The translations under genes and the position numbers were made by a program. Positions 25,301 through 35,684 of a stretch of DNA of 64,000 bases are shown here, piece after piece; positions within the stretch are counted from its first letter, which is position 1, and every line of letters begins with the position of its first letter. The notes beneath the pieces were generated by a model. The model was not told where the DNA came from. It did no database searches and was given only the letters and a program-made list of their open reading frames with translations. Source of the stretch: CAVSWT01 sp963777515 (GTDB taxonomy: Bacteria > Bacteroidota > Ignavibacteria > Ignavibacteriales > Ignavibacteriaceae); the NCBI GenBank assembly GCA_963777515.1, contig CAVZQU010000008.1:186001-250000 (forward strand), in the 5' to 3' direction.

Positions 25301-27957
25301 ATGAAGTTCTATTTACCAATTACTCTGCTTTTAATCTTTTCAGTAAGCCTTTCATTACAAGCTCAATCAAGCAAGAATAATTCTCAGTCCTCTATCCAAT
25401 TAAATGATGCATTTACTAGTTCTGCTCAAATTTACGATGTCCCAGTTGATATTTTAAAATCAGTAGCTTATGCGGAAACAAGGATGATGCAAATTATTCC
25501 CAAAGAAAATGACGATGCTAACTGTATGGGCATGCCCAAAGCTTACGGAATAATGGGATTAAGAGATGATAATTGGTTTGGCCATTCATTAGTTGACGGA
25601 GCGAAACTTATAGGTGCTACAGTGGGTGAAGTAAAAAATAGCGCAAGCCTAAATATAAAAGCTGCTGCCGCCCTATTATCAAAGTATGCATATGAGTTGA
25701 ATATTATTGACAGAAATAATCTTTCTTCATGGCGGCCGGTTCTTGAAAAATATTCCGGAATTCCACAGAAAGATGTTAAGCCTCTTTATTCATTTGATGT
25801 CTTCAAAGTATTAAATGAAGGGACAAAAATAAATGGCGTTACAATTAATAGCAATAAAGAAGTTGACATGTCACAATTCAGTGAGAGGGTTAATCCCAAA
25901 AATAAATTACAAGAGATAGAAAAATCTTTGTCAAATCAATCTCTATTAGAAGTACAATCGGCTGATTATCCCCCAGCAGTCTGGGACCCAGCCTTAAAAA
26001 TTTTAACCCTAATGCAATCGTTCAAAAATTTTTAGTTGTGCATGACACTGAAGGACCATTTGCTTCATCAGTCTCATGGCTGCAAAACTCCGCTTCACAA
26101 GCAAGCTCTCATTATATTATTAGAAGCTCAGACGGGTTCATTAAGCAACTAGTTAGAGAAAAAGATAGAGCCTGGCATGCGCGCTCATGGAATAATGTAA
26201 TGTTAGGTGTAGAGCATGAAGGTTACGTTTCAAATCCTGCATATTTTACCGAAGCAATGTATCAATCATCTGCTGCTTTGTTCAGGCATTTTGTTGATAC
26301 CTATGGTATCCCTGTAGATACTTTCAGAATAATCGGCCATTACCAGCACTTAAAAACCTGGTGGGTCAACTGGATTAACAATTCATGGAATCATAAATAT
26401 CCTCAGTATAAAGTAGACCCATTAGATAATTCGCATACTGATCCTGGCAAATACTGGAATTGGTCACATTATTTTGATTTAATTACTGCCGGAGCGACAA
26501 CACCTTCGGCAACAGGCCATTTACCCGCAAGCAGTAATGACAGCATTTGGGCAAACTCTTCAATTGAGATAACCTTTGATCAGCCAATGTCGGAAACTGA
26601 AAGTGAAAATGCATTTTCAATTAGTCCCGAAATTAACGGCAGTTTTACCTGGGAAGATAAAAATCAAACTATGATCTTCACTCCTACAGATTTTTATCAA
26701 CCCGCCACCACATATAAAGTTACGCTAGACACTAATGCCTTAAGTGTATTAAAGAAACCGATTGTTTCATCTTATTCATTCGATTTTGCTACAAAACCAA
26801 AATTAGAAGTCAAAATTGCCGATTCTTACCCAAGTAATAATCAAAAAGACATAAGCCCAACTGTAAAAATTATGGTTAACTTTAATATTCCGTTAATTGA
26901 CAGAAAGACGTTGGGGGGAAAAGTTGAAATTCGAGATTCGGCAGGGAACAGCATAGGTTATAAAAATGCTTTCTATGCAGAAATAGATAATAGAGGATTT
27001 ATTTCATTTGAACTCAAAAAAGTTCTTGATTACTCCGCTGCTTATAAAATTATTCTTAAAAGCGGAATTGAAACAGTTAATAACAATAGTTTAGCGTCTG
27101 ACACTGTTATTAATTTTACTACTGCTGCAAATAATTTTGAAGAAGGTGCAATTGTTGATAGTTTTGTGAATGTTGATAATTGGATTCAGCCTAAACAAAA
27201 TTCTAATTCGTCTGATCTGGATACAAGCTTAACTTCATTTGAATATTTATCAGGAATAAAAACCGTAGGAAATGGTTCGGGCCAATTAAATTATGCCTTT
27301 AGCGACACAGGGGGAATTTGTTTATTAGAGCCCTCTCCTTACATTTCATTAGGAACTGATTCAGCTTCTAAGTTTGGGATCTGGATTTACGGAGATTTAA
27401 GTTACAATCAAATTAGCTTTAAATTTGAAAATGCCTCAAACAAGACAAGCATAATAAATTCGGATACGTTGTCATGGACCGGGTGGAGGTTTATAGATAT
27501 TCCTTTTGATTCGATTAATTTATCTGGAGAAATATTTTTAAGCGGAATTACTATTAAAAATAAAAGTTCTGTTACAAATTACCCGGCAGGAAGCTTAACC
27601 GGATCAATAAACTTAGATGGTATCCAAGTGTACAATTATAATCAGGTTACCGGCGTAAAAGATAAGAAATCTACTGTTATTAATGATTATAAGTTGTACC
27701 AAAATTATCCGAATCCGTTTAACCCAAGCACGACAATTCAGTATCAAATTCCCAAAGATGGTTTTGTTTCACTTAAAATTTATAATATAATCGGCCAGGA
27801 AGTTGCAACACTTGTTAATCATTTTGAAAAAGCAGGCAGCTATAAAGCAAACTTTGATGCAACTTCAGTCACAGGCGGTTTATCAAGCGGTATTTATTTT
27901 TACACATTAAAAGCAGGCGAATTTAACAAGACAAATAAATTCGTTCTGCTAAAGTAA
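25301..27957 (+). CDS. T9SS-secreted bifunctional peptidoglycan hydrolase (lysozyme-like + amidase), one frameshift
   Basis: One ~885-residue gene: frame one from ATG 25301, then, after one missing A in the run 25996-26000, frame two to TAA 27957. Restored junction: ALKNFNPNAIVQKFLVVHDT. Order: signal peptide (LLLIFSVSLSLQAQ), a lysozyme/transglycosylase-like region (IYDVPVDILKSVAYAETRMM, YGIMGLRDDNW), and an amidase_2 domain (VVHDTEGPFASSVSWLQNSA, HYIIRSSDGFIKQLVREKDR, MLGVEHEGY). Then come two SbsA Ig-like (Big_5) domains, a carbohydrate-binding-like region and a T9SS sorting domain (YQNYPNPFNPSTTIQY to NKFVLLK). Predicted to cut peptidoglycan stem-peptide bonds outside the cell. Two cleavage modules in one secreted protein suggest prey or debris digestion, not self-remodelling. 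Confidence 0.85.
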
Positions 27958-28004
27958 GTAAATCATTTGTGTGATTTACCTAACGTGAAACTATATTTAT
28001 TTGG

Positions 28005-28029
28005 TTAGACGCTTCAATGAAACGTCTAA
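28005..28029. repeat. Hairpin repeat, diverged copy of 23133-23163
   Basis: TTAGACG (28005-28011) pairs with CGTCTAA (28023-28029), with an inner TTC-AAT-GAA stem after one C-A mismatch. Sequence and shape match the 23133 hairpin with compensatory-looking changes, and GGGAGTCA recurs 44 bp away. Confidence 0.5.
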
Positions 28030-28073
28030 ATCTATAAAGCAACTAACTGTTAAACTTTAGTTTAAATGTACAG

Positions 28074-28097
28074 GGAGTCAGTCTTGACTCCTCTTTT
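28074..28097 (+). terminator. Candidate terminator after the amidase gene
   Basis: GGAGTCA (28074-28080), loop GTCT, TGACTCC (28085-28091), then TCTTTTATTTT. The stem is seven pairs, and the T-rich tail fits rho-independent termination on the plus strand, though it is part of a repeat family too. Confidence 0.45.
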
Positions 28098-28124
28098 ATT
28101 TTAAATAAAAAAAAGAAATGTGTT

Positions 28125-29018
28125 TTGCTGCTAAATAAAATTATCAACTTACCATTTAAATCCTTTATTGAAGAAAGTTCTTTTCCCAATTCACTTTTTC
28201 ATTCGCAAAAAGAAAACAAATTTATCTGGATAAATCATCCCAAATCAGTTGGAGGATTAGATAATTTAGAACATAAAAAAATTTTTATAACCAGCTGCAA
28301 TAAAGAAATGGCTTCTTCATTAAAGCAGAAAAAATTTGACGCTCTAAGATTTGGGAAAGAAGCAATTTTAGATTTGGAAGAAGAGCACTTCCGCAAAAAA
28401 TCTTTACGTGATGTTATTCGAGCCGGCTCAAGGCATGGAGTTATTGAAGAGATTAGTTTTTCGGAAGGGACAAAACAACGGCTTGAAAAATTCAAAATGG
28501 AATGTACTCACGGCAACAAACCGCAGATAAAATATTTTTTTAACGATACATTTAAAGTCAACAACCGCCTTTTTATCTATAGAAGAAATAATGAATGGCT
28601 GGCCGCAATTTTAGTTTCTCAATTAGATGAAACATTTGTAAGAAGCGAACTTTTGCTCCGTATTAAAACCGCCCCCAATGGTGTAATGGATGCGTTGATC
28701 TTTTCAGTTTTCAACAAACTTAAAGAAGAAGGATTTAAATATTGGAGCTTGGGTGACGTCCCTTTTATTATAAATCCTTCCCATAAAATTTCGCGTGAGT
28801 ATTTGGTTAATTTCTTGGGAAGGCGGTTAAAGTTTGCTTACAATTATTCCGGTTTATTCAAATTTAAAAATAAATTTAATCCTATCTGGAGCGACGTTTA
28901 CATTTGTTCAAAGTCAAAATTAAATTTATCAACCTTCTTATTTCTAACAAGCAAAAGCAATTTAACAAAACTAGTATTGAGCGGCGTGTTAAGTTTGTTA
29001 GGCTTGTTTCAAAATTAA
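28125..29018 (+). CDS. DUF2156/MprF C-terminal-like acyltransferase domain protein
   Basis: 297 residues. The segments FGKEAILDLEEEHFRKKSLR, DVIRAGSRHGVIEEISF, PNGVMDALIFSVFNKLKEEG and FKYWSLGDVPF match the phosphatidylglycerol-lysyltransferase C-terminal (DUF2156) domain, a GNAT-like fold that transfers aminoacyl groups. The N-terminal membrane flippase part of MprF is absent, so it is a stand-alone catalytic domain acting on a lipid or an unknown acceptor. The only workable starts are TTG 28125 or later codons, because the nearby ATG at 28118 runs into a stop; TTG is taken. The C-terminal 20 residues overlap the ferrochelatase gene end by 21 bp. Confidence 0.72.
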   Translation: MLLNKIINLPFKSFIEESSFPNSLFHSQKENKFIWINHPKSVGGLDNLEHKKIFITSCNKEMASSLKQKKFDALRFGKEAILDLEEEHFRKKSLRDVIRAGSRHGVIEEISFSEGTKQRLEKFKMECTHGNKPQIKYFFNDTFKVNNRLFIYRRNNEWLAAILVSQLDETFVRSELLLRIKTAPNGVMDALIFSVFNKLKEEGFKYWSLGDVPFIINPSHKISREYLVNFLGRRLKFAYNYSGLFKFKNKFNPIWSDVYICSKSKLNLSTFLFLTSKSNLTKLVLSGVLSLLGLFQN

Positions 29019-30014
29019 TTTCTTTAATGCTTCTATCCACATAGGATGGTCATTTAAGCTTTCTACCAATTGTACTTTTTCTCCGCCATGCTCTTTAAAT
29101 ATTTGCTGATATTCACTTCCTATTTCAATTACTGTTTCCAGGCAATCTGCCACAAACGCCGGACTGAATACCAATAATTTTTTTGCTCCTTTTTTTGCTT
29201 GTTCTTTTACAACAACATCTGAAAATGGAGTAAGCCACTTTTTATCTAATCGAGATTGAAAACATACTGTATATTTATCTTTGGGAATACCAAGTTTGTC
29301 GGCTATAATTCTAGTTGTAGCATAGCACTCGGCTTTATAGCAATAAAAATTATCATCGTTTACTTCATCTTCGCATTTATGATCTGAACAAGGCTTGCCA
29401 TCGACATAAACTTTATCCACTTGTCTTTCGGGCAAACCATGATAACTAAATAAAACATGATCATAGTCGTTTATATTATATTTTTTTGCTCTTTCAAGAA
29501 TTGTATTTATAAAACCTTCATCTTCAAAAAATTGGCTGATAATTTTTATTTCAGGAATTACCCACCATTTTCTAATCAGTTTCATTGCTTTATCGATTGC
29601 CGAACCCGAACTTGAAGAAGCGTACTGAGGAAACATCGGAAAGATGATTATTTTCTTATAACTTTTCATTCTCATCTCTTCAATTACTTTATCCATACTT
29701 GGATTTTGATAGCGCATAGCGAGATGAACATCAAACTCTTCACCCAATTCTTTGTCAAGCTTTTCTCTAACGCTCTCGCTATATATTAAAAGAGGCGATC
29801 CTTTTTCTGTCCAAAGTTCTTTATAAATTTTTGCTGATTTAGGCGCACGGAAAGGAACGATAATTAAGTTTACTAAAATCTTTCTTGCCAGCCATGGAAT
29901 GTCAATTACTCTTGGATCATTTAAAAATTCAAATAAATATCTTCGAACATCAGAAACTGACGGGCTGTCAGGTGTTCCAAGCTGAATTAATAAAATTCCG
30001 GTTTTTGAATTCAT
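28998..30014 (-). CDS. hemH: Ferrochelatase
   Basis: 338 residues, the usual length. It opens GILLIQLGTPDSPSVSDVRR then YLFEFLNDPRVIDIPWLARK, and has the family signature FSYHGLPERQVDK (active-site His) and CFQSRLDKKWLTP. It has ferrochelatase-type cysteines (KPCSDHKCEDEV) that could hold an iron-sulfur cluster, as in several bacterial enzymes. It inserts ferrous iron into protoporphyrin IX, the last step of the protoporphyrin heme route, so this organism makes heme for cytochromes. It is convergent with, and overlaps by 21 bp, the DUF2156 gene. Confidence 0.94.
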   Translation of the reverse strand: MNSKTGILLIQLGTPDSPSVSDVRRYLFEFLNDPRVIDIPWLARKILVNLIIVPFRAPKSAKIYKELWTEKGSPLLIYSESVREKLDKELGEEFDVHLAMRYQNPSMDKVIEEMRMKSYKKIIIFPMFPQYASSSSGSAIDKAMKLIRKWWVIPEIKIISQFFEDEGFINTILERAKKYNINDYDHVLFSYHGLPERQVDKVYVDGKPCSDHKCEDEVNDDNFYCYKAECYATTRIIADKLGIPKDKYTVCFQSRLDKKWLTPFSDVVVKEQAKKGAKKLLVFSPAFVADCLETVIEIGSEYQQIFKEHGGEKVQLVESLNDHPMWIEALKKLILKQA

Positions 30015-30132
30015 AATAATTTTTTGCTTGTTGGATAATTACAAATATAAGATTCAATATTTATATTTAATAATTAATGTGCAGTTTAATTTGAAAAATC
30101 GTTTCCAATTTTTAATTGCTTAGTAATGTTTA

Positions 30133-30732
30133 CTAAACATTAGATAATGAATGACTGATGGTACCATTCGCTTTTATTTTCTCAATAATATTTTCATCGC
30201 TTCTTAAAAACAAAATATCTTTTTCTTTTTCGTCAGTATGAATACAGAATTCTCTTTTTCCGGGAAGATAAAACACAATCGCATAATCATATACCTGCTT
30301 AAATGAAATCCAATTATCTGTTTTTTGATACAGCTCTATTTTTTCAATTGTCCATCCAGCCCCAATATGTACCATGTAAGAGCTGAAAGGATACATTAAA
30401 ATTTTTTTACCGCTGCCTTCTCTAAGTTTGATTTTATCTGGATAATTGGAGACTTCTACTATAAGCTGGCAGAATGTTTGGTCTTCAAGTGTTTTAACAA
30501 AATTACTTTTAAAGTTAATCCACTGAATTACGCCAGCAGATTCAGCGGCCCTATCTACCAACGGAACTGAAAAGCTGATGCTTTCAATTTTGTCTTTGTA
30601 AACTTTCATTCCAGGGCTGTATATTATCTGAAGGTTTTTATTAACGAAGACTTTTAAACTGCTTACCGTTTCGATATTGGTTAATCCCGAAAATATCTCC
30701 ATCTTATTTATTCTGGTTTCTAACAATTGCAA
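30133..30732 (-). CDS. hypothetical protein, unknown family
   Basis: 199 residues from the first ATG, or 189 from MEIFSG (30702), which is equally plausible. Soluble, with no signal peptide. It has alternating strands such as LKVFVNKNLQIIYSPGMKVY and FCQLIVEVSNYPDKIKL, and a WISFKQVYDYAIVFYLPGKR segment. A beta-sandwich or cupin-like fold is possible, but I do not recognise it. Its own leader separates it from ferrochelatase. No context clue to function. Confidence 0.5.
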   Translation of the reverse strand: MQLLETRINKMEIFSGLTNIETVSSLKVFVNKNLQIIYSPGMKVYKDKIESISFSVPLVDRAAESAGVIQWINFKSNFVKTLEDQTFCQLIVEVSNYPDKIKLREGSGKKILMYPFSSYMVHIGAGWTIEKIELYQKTDNWISFKQVYDYAIVFYLPGKREFCIHTDEKEKDILFLRSDENIIEKIKANGTISHSLSNV

Positions 30733-30957
30733 TTAAGTATTAAAATTTAAAAATCTGGTAACAAAATTTGTTAAATTATAAATACAAACCTTTGTTTTAT
30801 ATCATACTTATATGGTTAAAAACATTGATTTCAGGTTGAATATAGGGAAAAAATCAGCAAACTGATATAGAAATAGAGATGAGGAAAATATTTCAAGGAT
30901 AAGTACTATCCTATTAATTGTTATTAAAGAAAATTGAAATATAGACAGCCTTTATAA

Positions 30958-31356
30958 TTAAAGGCTATCTATAACTTTCTTTAATTTACTTTGAACTTCA
31001 GATGCAATTCCGCCCAGGGATTCATTCTGTACTGCCTGCATAGATGAAATAGGATCGACTGCTGCAACTTCAATTTTTCCATCCGCCTGTTCAATTACAG
31101 TTACATTACATGGCAGCATTGTTCCGATTTTATCTTCAGCTTGAAGAGCTTTGTAAGCAAAAGGAGGGTTACATGCACCAAGAATTTTATAATTCTTAAA
31201 ATCTACGTCCAGCTTTTTCTTTAATGTGGCTTTAACATCAATTTCGGTTAGAACCCCAAAACCCTCTACTTTTAATGCCTCTGTTACTTTTTGAACGGCT
31301 TCATCAAAACCACTGTTTATAGTTTTACTAAAATAATAACTCATTTTTATAACCAT
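30958..31356 (-). CDS. DUF302 family protein
   Basis: 132 residues with the DUF302 core: ETVTEALK-like helix (FDEAVQKVTEALKVEGFGVL), TEIDVKATLKKKLDVDFKNY, KILGACNPPFAYKALQAEDK and GTMLPCNVTVIEQADGKIEV. DUF302 proteins bind heme or redox cofactors in some cases, but the family role is unsettled. Two cysteines (GACNPP and MLPCNV) are in the usual places. Divergent from the DUF362 gene across a 288-bp gap in which I see no other feature. Confidence 0.87.
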   Translation of the reverse strand: MVIKMSYYFSKTINSGFDEAVQKVTEALKVEGFGVLTEIDVKATLKKKLDVDFKNYKILGACNPPFAYKALQAEDKIGTMLPCNVTVIEQADGKIEVAAVDPISSMQAVQNESLGGIASEVQSKLKKVIDSL

Positions 31357-31644
31357 TAATAATTCATGAAAATTTGTATCAGTTAAGATGCAAATAAATT
31401 ATATTGGTTTCATAAGTCAATAGGTTCTTTTAAGCAAATTAAGTTTCAAAATATTTTTTCTGAATTTTAACGCCTTGTTGAGCCATTTAATAATCTCTCT
31501 TTTTTCCTCTATAATTTCAATGTTAACTTAAAGAGTAGCTTTTTACAATATATTTTTGACAAATTATTACATATTAATTTTTCTCCCTATTTAATTTTTA
31601 AACTAATAATATTAACTTACGATCAAATAAATGCGGGGACTATT

Positions 31645-32568
31645 ATGGATAGGAGAGAATTTATTAAAAAAAGCGTACAGGCTGGAATTATAGCCAGCAC
31701 TGCTGTGCCTACTTTTGCAAGCTATTCAAATTTATTATCAAAGAAAAATTTATCCTCAGCCGCTTACGACCTTGTAGCAATTAAAGGCGGTGAACCTGAT
31801 GCAATGTTTGATAAAGCAATCAGCAGTCTTGGTGGAATGAAATCTTTTATTAAGAAAGGACAGACTGTAGTAGTTAAGCCAAACATCGGCTGGGATGTTT
31901 CACCGGAAAGAGCCGGAAATACTAATCCTCTTTTAGTAAAAAGAATAGTTAAACACTGCCTTGATGCTGGGGCAAAAGATGTTTATGTGTTTGATCATAC
32001 CTGCGACAACTGGAACAGATGTTATTCCAACAGCGGTATTGAAAGTGCCGTAAAAGATGCCGGTGGGAAAATTGTTTCCGGCGCAAGTGAAGGATATTAT
32101 CAGGATGTAACTATAAAAGGAACAAAAAAACTTTCAAATGCAAAAGTGCATGAGCTAATTCTTGAATCGGATGTTTTTATTAATGTTCCGGTATTAAAAA
32201 GTCACGGTTCAGCAGGCTTAACAATTTCCATGAAAAATTTAATGGGGGTTGTTTGGGACCGCGGTTTCTGGCACCAAAATAATCTTCATCAATGTATTGC
32301 AGATTATTCATTATACCGGAAACCTGATTTAAATATAGTTGATGCTTATTATGTAATGAAGCGAAATGGGCCTCGAGGAGTTTCTAAAGAAGATGTTATT
32401 ACCATGAAATCTCAGATAATTTCAAGGGATATAGTTGCTGCAGATGCTGCTGCAGCAAAGCTGTTTGGCAGAGATCCAGACGATATTCCATACATTAAAT
32501 TTGCCGACGAATTAAAAGTAGGAACAAAAGATTTAAGCAAGCTGAAGATAAATAGAATTATAATGTGA
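31645..32568 (+). CDS. DUF362 family protein with Tat-like signal
   Basis: 307 residues. A twin-arginine-like N-terminus (MDRREFIKKSVQAGIIASTA) suggests folded export, consistent with a cofactor-bearing protein. The DUF362 core follows (VVVKPNIGWDVSPERAGNTN, DVFINVPVLKSHGSAGLTIS, MKNLMGVVWDRGFW). The function of the family is not established; members often neighbour ferredoxins. Its TGA (32566-32568) overlaps a possible GTG start of the polyferredoxin gene, so the two are a coupled pair, which supports a joint electron-transfer role. Confidence 0.85.
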   Translation: MDRREFIKKSVQAGIIASTAVPTFASYSNLLSKKNLSSAAYDLVAIKGGEPDAMFDKAISSLGGMKSFIKKGQTVVVKPNIGWDVSPERAGNTNPLLVKRIVKHCLDAGAKDVYVFDHTCDNWNRCYSNSGIESAVKDAGGKIVSGASEGYYQDVTIKGTKKLSNAKVHELILESDVFINVPVLKSHGSAGLTISMKNLMGVVWDRGFWHQNNLHQCIADYSLYRKPDLNIVDAYYVMKRNGPRGVSKEDVITMKSQIISRDIVAADAAAAKLFGRDPDDIPYIKFADELKVGTKDLSKLKINRIIM

Positions 32569-34134
32569 TAATGAAGTTGATATATTTACGTAAGTTAAGA
32601 ATTTACATTTCCTTACTTTTCTTTTTCGCTGTTACTTTTCTGTTTTTAGATTTTAAAAGCTTAATTCCTTCGGTATCGGATAAGTATATATTATTTTTTC
32701 AATTCATCCCTTCGCTTTTAAAATTTATCAATGTCTACAGCATTAGTGCTGCCGGTTTTATTTTTATTATTGTTCTCACATTACTTTACGGAAGAGTTTA
32801 TTGCTCAACAGTTTGTCCATTAGGAATTTTGCAGGATTTTATATCACGGTTCTCAAAAAGACTAAACAAGAAAAAATATTTTCGCTTATTAAAAGATTAC
32901 AGAGCGCTTAAATATTCATTTTTAGCTCTCGCAACAATCTCATTCTTATCAAGCAGTTTAATTGCAATAAATTTGCTTGATCCTTACAGCAACTTTGGGA
33001 GAATCCTTGCAAATTTATTTCAACCATTAATTTTATTAATCAACAACTTCTTTGCATTCACTTTTGAAAAATTCAATATATATTTTTTATATCCTATCGA
33101 AATAAAAGAATTTAGCTTTTTTGCTGCTGGATTTTCTTTATTCGTTTTATTATTAGTTGGGATAATGTCTTTTAAAAAAGGAAGATTATTCTGTAATACA
33201 GTTTGCCCTGTTGGAACTCTGCTTAGGATTAATTTCAAAATTTTCTATTTACAAGATTTCAATTGACCAGGAAAAATGTAATTCTTGTAATTTATGTACA
33301 CGTTCCTGCAAATCCGGCTGCATAGATAAATCAAACAAGAACATAGATTTTTCGAGATGTGTGGCTTGTTATAATTGTATAAGTGTTTGTCCATCAGGTG
33401 GAATAACTTACTCTAAATCATATTCAAAAAAAGAAAAAATTGAATTTGAAAAAACAGACGTAAAACGAAGAGAGGTTTTATCAAAAACCTTCTTTTACGT
33501 TTTAGGATTGGCGGGTTTTACTTCTGCACAAGTTAAAATTATTCCAAAGAAAGAAAACAAAACTCCAATCATAAAAAAATATACCGTTACTCCTCCAGGT
33601 TCAAAAAGCTTGGATAATTTTACAAGCTCATGCACAGCATGCCATCTTTGTGTCAGTTCCTGTCCCACACAAGTTTTACAGCCCTCTTTTTTAGAATACG
33701 GTTTTTTAGGAATACTTCAGCCTTATATGGATTACAAAACTTCATTCTGCAATTTTGACTGCACAATATGCAGCGATATTTGCCCAAGCGGTGCAATTTT
33801 ACCAGTCGTACAAGAAGAAAAGAAAACGCTGCAATTAGGCAAAGCACATTTCGTTAAAGAAAATTGTATCGTCGAGATAGAGAAAACAGAATGCGGAGCA
33901 TGTTCAGAACATTGCCCAACGAAAGCCGTGAAAATGGTGCCTTATAACAATTTACATTTACCGGAAGTTAAAAACGAATATTGTGTCGGCTGTGGAGCGT
34001 GTGAATACGCCTGTCCAACAAAACCATATAAAGCAATTTATATTGAGGGAAATCCAATCCATCTAACTGCACAAAAATTGCCCGAGGAAAAATTAAAAGA
34101 AAAGATTGACTTCAAGGAGGAGTTTCCTTTTTAG
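32565..34134 (+). CDS. NapH/NapG-like membrane polyferredoxin, one frameshift
   Basis: About 520 residues in two frames; one extra A near 33225 splits VCPVGTLL from GLISKFSIYKISIDQEKC. The N-terminal half has four to five membrane helices with CSTVCPLGILQ and CNTVCPVGTLL, as in NapH. The C-terminal half has repeated 4Fe-4S motifs: CNSCNLCTRSCKSGC, CVACYNCISVCP, CTACHLCVSSCP, CDCTICSDICP-type (CNFDCTICSDICP), CGACSEHCP and CVGCGACEYACP. A second hydrophobic stretch near VKRREVLSKTFFYVLGLAGF separates the two ferredoxin blocks. It would relay electrons from quinol or a dehydrogenase to the DUF362 partner. Start is GTG 32565 or ATG 32571; the latter is likelier. Confidence 0.85.
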
Positions 34135-34580
34135 GAACCGGTTTCTCTTGCAAAAGCTTTTTGCTGCCAATAAAAATACACTCCGCCAAACAATGCAAAA
34201 GCAATGCTTAAATCCAAAGTTGCCGTGCTGATTAAAAAAGCAAAATTATTATTTGCAAACCTGCCCAAAGTTACCCCGGCAGCAATCATTATAAGAACAA
34301 GAAGAAAAAATGCAGGAGAATAAAACTGATAAAGCTTCGGTTCATTTAAAGAAGCAATTCTTTTTAAATTTCTATTGCAGCTTTTTCTTATAACAAATTT
34401 TGCTTTAATACTTCCAAAGACAAGGCTTAATAAAATCGGAATGAATATCCATAATTTATCGGGCTTTATTGCCTCTGCTCTTTGCATAAGGGCAATGCTT
34501 TTTATCAACAAAATAGTTGCCCCAATAAACCAAATTGTTGCAGCAATAATATTTAATGTACGTTTAGAAACTGATATCAT
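34131..34580 (-). CDS. hypothetical membrane protein
   Basis: 149 residues with four hydrophobic helices: LNIIAATIWFIGATILLIKS, LWIFIPILLSLVFGSI, SPAFFLLVLIMIAAGVTLG and FAFLISTATLDLSIAFALFG. Basic loops (RKSCNRNLKRIAS) lie between helices 2 and 3. No family recognised. It starts 2 bp after the stop of the AcuI-type gene on the same strand, so the two are cotranscribed. Its 3' end overlaps the polyferredoxin gene by 4 bp in the convergent sense. Confidence 0.6.
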   Translation of the reverse strand: MISVSKRTLNIIAATIWFIGATILLIKSIALMQRAEAIKPDKLWIFIPILLSLVFGSIKAKFVIRKSCNRNLKRIASLNEPKLYQFYSPAFFLLVLIMIAAGVTLGRFANNNFAFLISTATLDLSIAFALFGGVYFYWQQKAFARETGS

Positions 34581-34582
34581 TT

Positions 34583-35578
34583 TTATTTTTCTAAGTTAAC
34601 TAAAACTCTTCCTGTAATTTGTCCTTTAAGAATTAAATCTATTTTATCCGATAATTCTTCCAAAGAAACTTCTTCATAAAATTCATCAAGATTATGCAGC
34701 TTCCACTCATTAGAGATTTTTTGCCAGATTTTATTTCTTAAATCAGTTGGGCAGTTTGCCGAATCAATCCCAAGCAAATTTACGCCGCGCAAAATTAATG
34801 GATAAACTGTTAATTCCAAATTAGGTGAAGCAGCATTACCACAAACAGCAACACTCCCCCACAGTTTTATTGATTTAATCGCATGCGAAAGAATTTCTCC
34901 TCCAACCGTATCTACAACACCGTTCCATTGAGTTTTCAATAAAGCTTTGTCGGGTAATTCATTGAATGAATTCCTATCAAGTATTTTTTTTGCACCAATT
35001 TTTTTGAAATAATTTTCTTTATCTAATTTGCCGGTTAATGCAGTAATACTATAGCCCGCCTTAGATAGTATTGCTATCGCCATTGAACCGACCCCACCAC
35101 TTGCGCCTGTTACAAGCACTTCATTATCTGAAGGAGTTAAACCATTATCTTCCATTCTGTATATAGATAATGCGGCTGTAAATCCGGCAGTTCCATAAAC
35201 CATGCTTTCTTTCATTGTAAGATTTTTAGGCTTTTCAACAACCCATTCCGTGGGAACGCTAATATATTGCCCAAACCCTCCGGACGTATTCATTCCAAGG
35301 TCAAATCCAGTTACAATTACTTCATCGCCTTCTTTATACCTTATGTTAGATGAGGAAACAACTATTCCCGCAGCATCTATTCCTGGTATGTGAGGATATT
35401 TTCGAGTTACACCTTTGTTTCCGGTTGCTGATAAAGCATCTTTATAATTTAAGGAAGAATATTTAACATTAATTAAAACTTCATTTTTATGAAAGCCATT
35501 AATATTTTTTTCTTCGATTCTTCTTACAAATTTTCCTCCTTTTTCACTAACTACTAAGGCTTTAAATTTATCATTCAT
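34583..35578 (-). CDS. YhdH/AcuI-family quinone oxidoreductase (acrylyl-CoA reductase-like)
   Basis: 331 residues of the medium-chain dehydrogenase/reductase superfamily. KYPHIPGIDAAGIVVSS and the nucleotide-binding VLVTGASGGVGSMAIAIL are followed by LWGSVAVCGNAASPNLELTV, the YhdH/YhfP subgroup pattern. Zinc ligands of alcohol dehydrogenases are absent. AcuI members reduce acrylyl-CoA to propionyl-CoA with NADPH; a general quinone or enoyl reductase is the alternative. First gene of a two-gene unit with the membrane protein. Confidence 0.85.
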   Translation of the reverse strand: MNDKFKALVVSEKGGKFVRRIEEKNINGFHKNEVLINVKYSSLNYKDALSATGNKGVTRKYPHIPGIDAAGIVVSSSNIRYKEGDEVIVTGFDLGMNTSGGFGQYISVPTEWVVEKPKNLTMKESMVYGTAGFTAALSIYRMEDNGLTPSDNEVLVTGASGGVGSMAIAILSKAGYSITALTGKLDKENYFKKIGAKKILDRNSFNELPDKALLKTQWNGVVDTVGGEILSHAIKSIKLWGSVAVCGNAASPNLELTVYPLILRGVNLLGIDSANCPTDLRNKIWQKISNEWKLHNLDEFYEEVSLEELSDKIDLILKGQITGRVLVNLEK

Positions 35579-35684
35579 TGTTAATTCCTAGAATTTATAA
35601 TTGTTAGCTAATATTTTTTTGTCTTTGGAACTCATAAAATATAATCCGTAATTTTAATCATTATTTTACTAAAAATATTCTTAA

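Noticed and set aside
28998..29018. Overlap between the DUF2156 gene and hemH read as an error
   Set aside because: Convergent overlaps of about 20 bp are common; both frames end with sensible residues, so no frameshift is called here.
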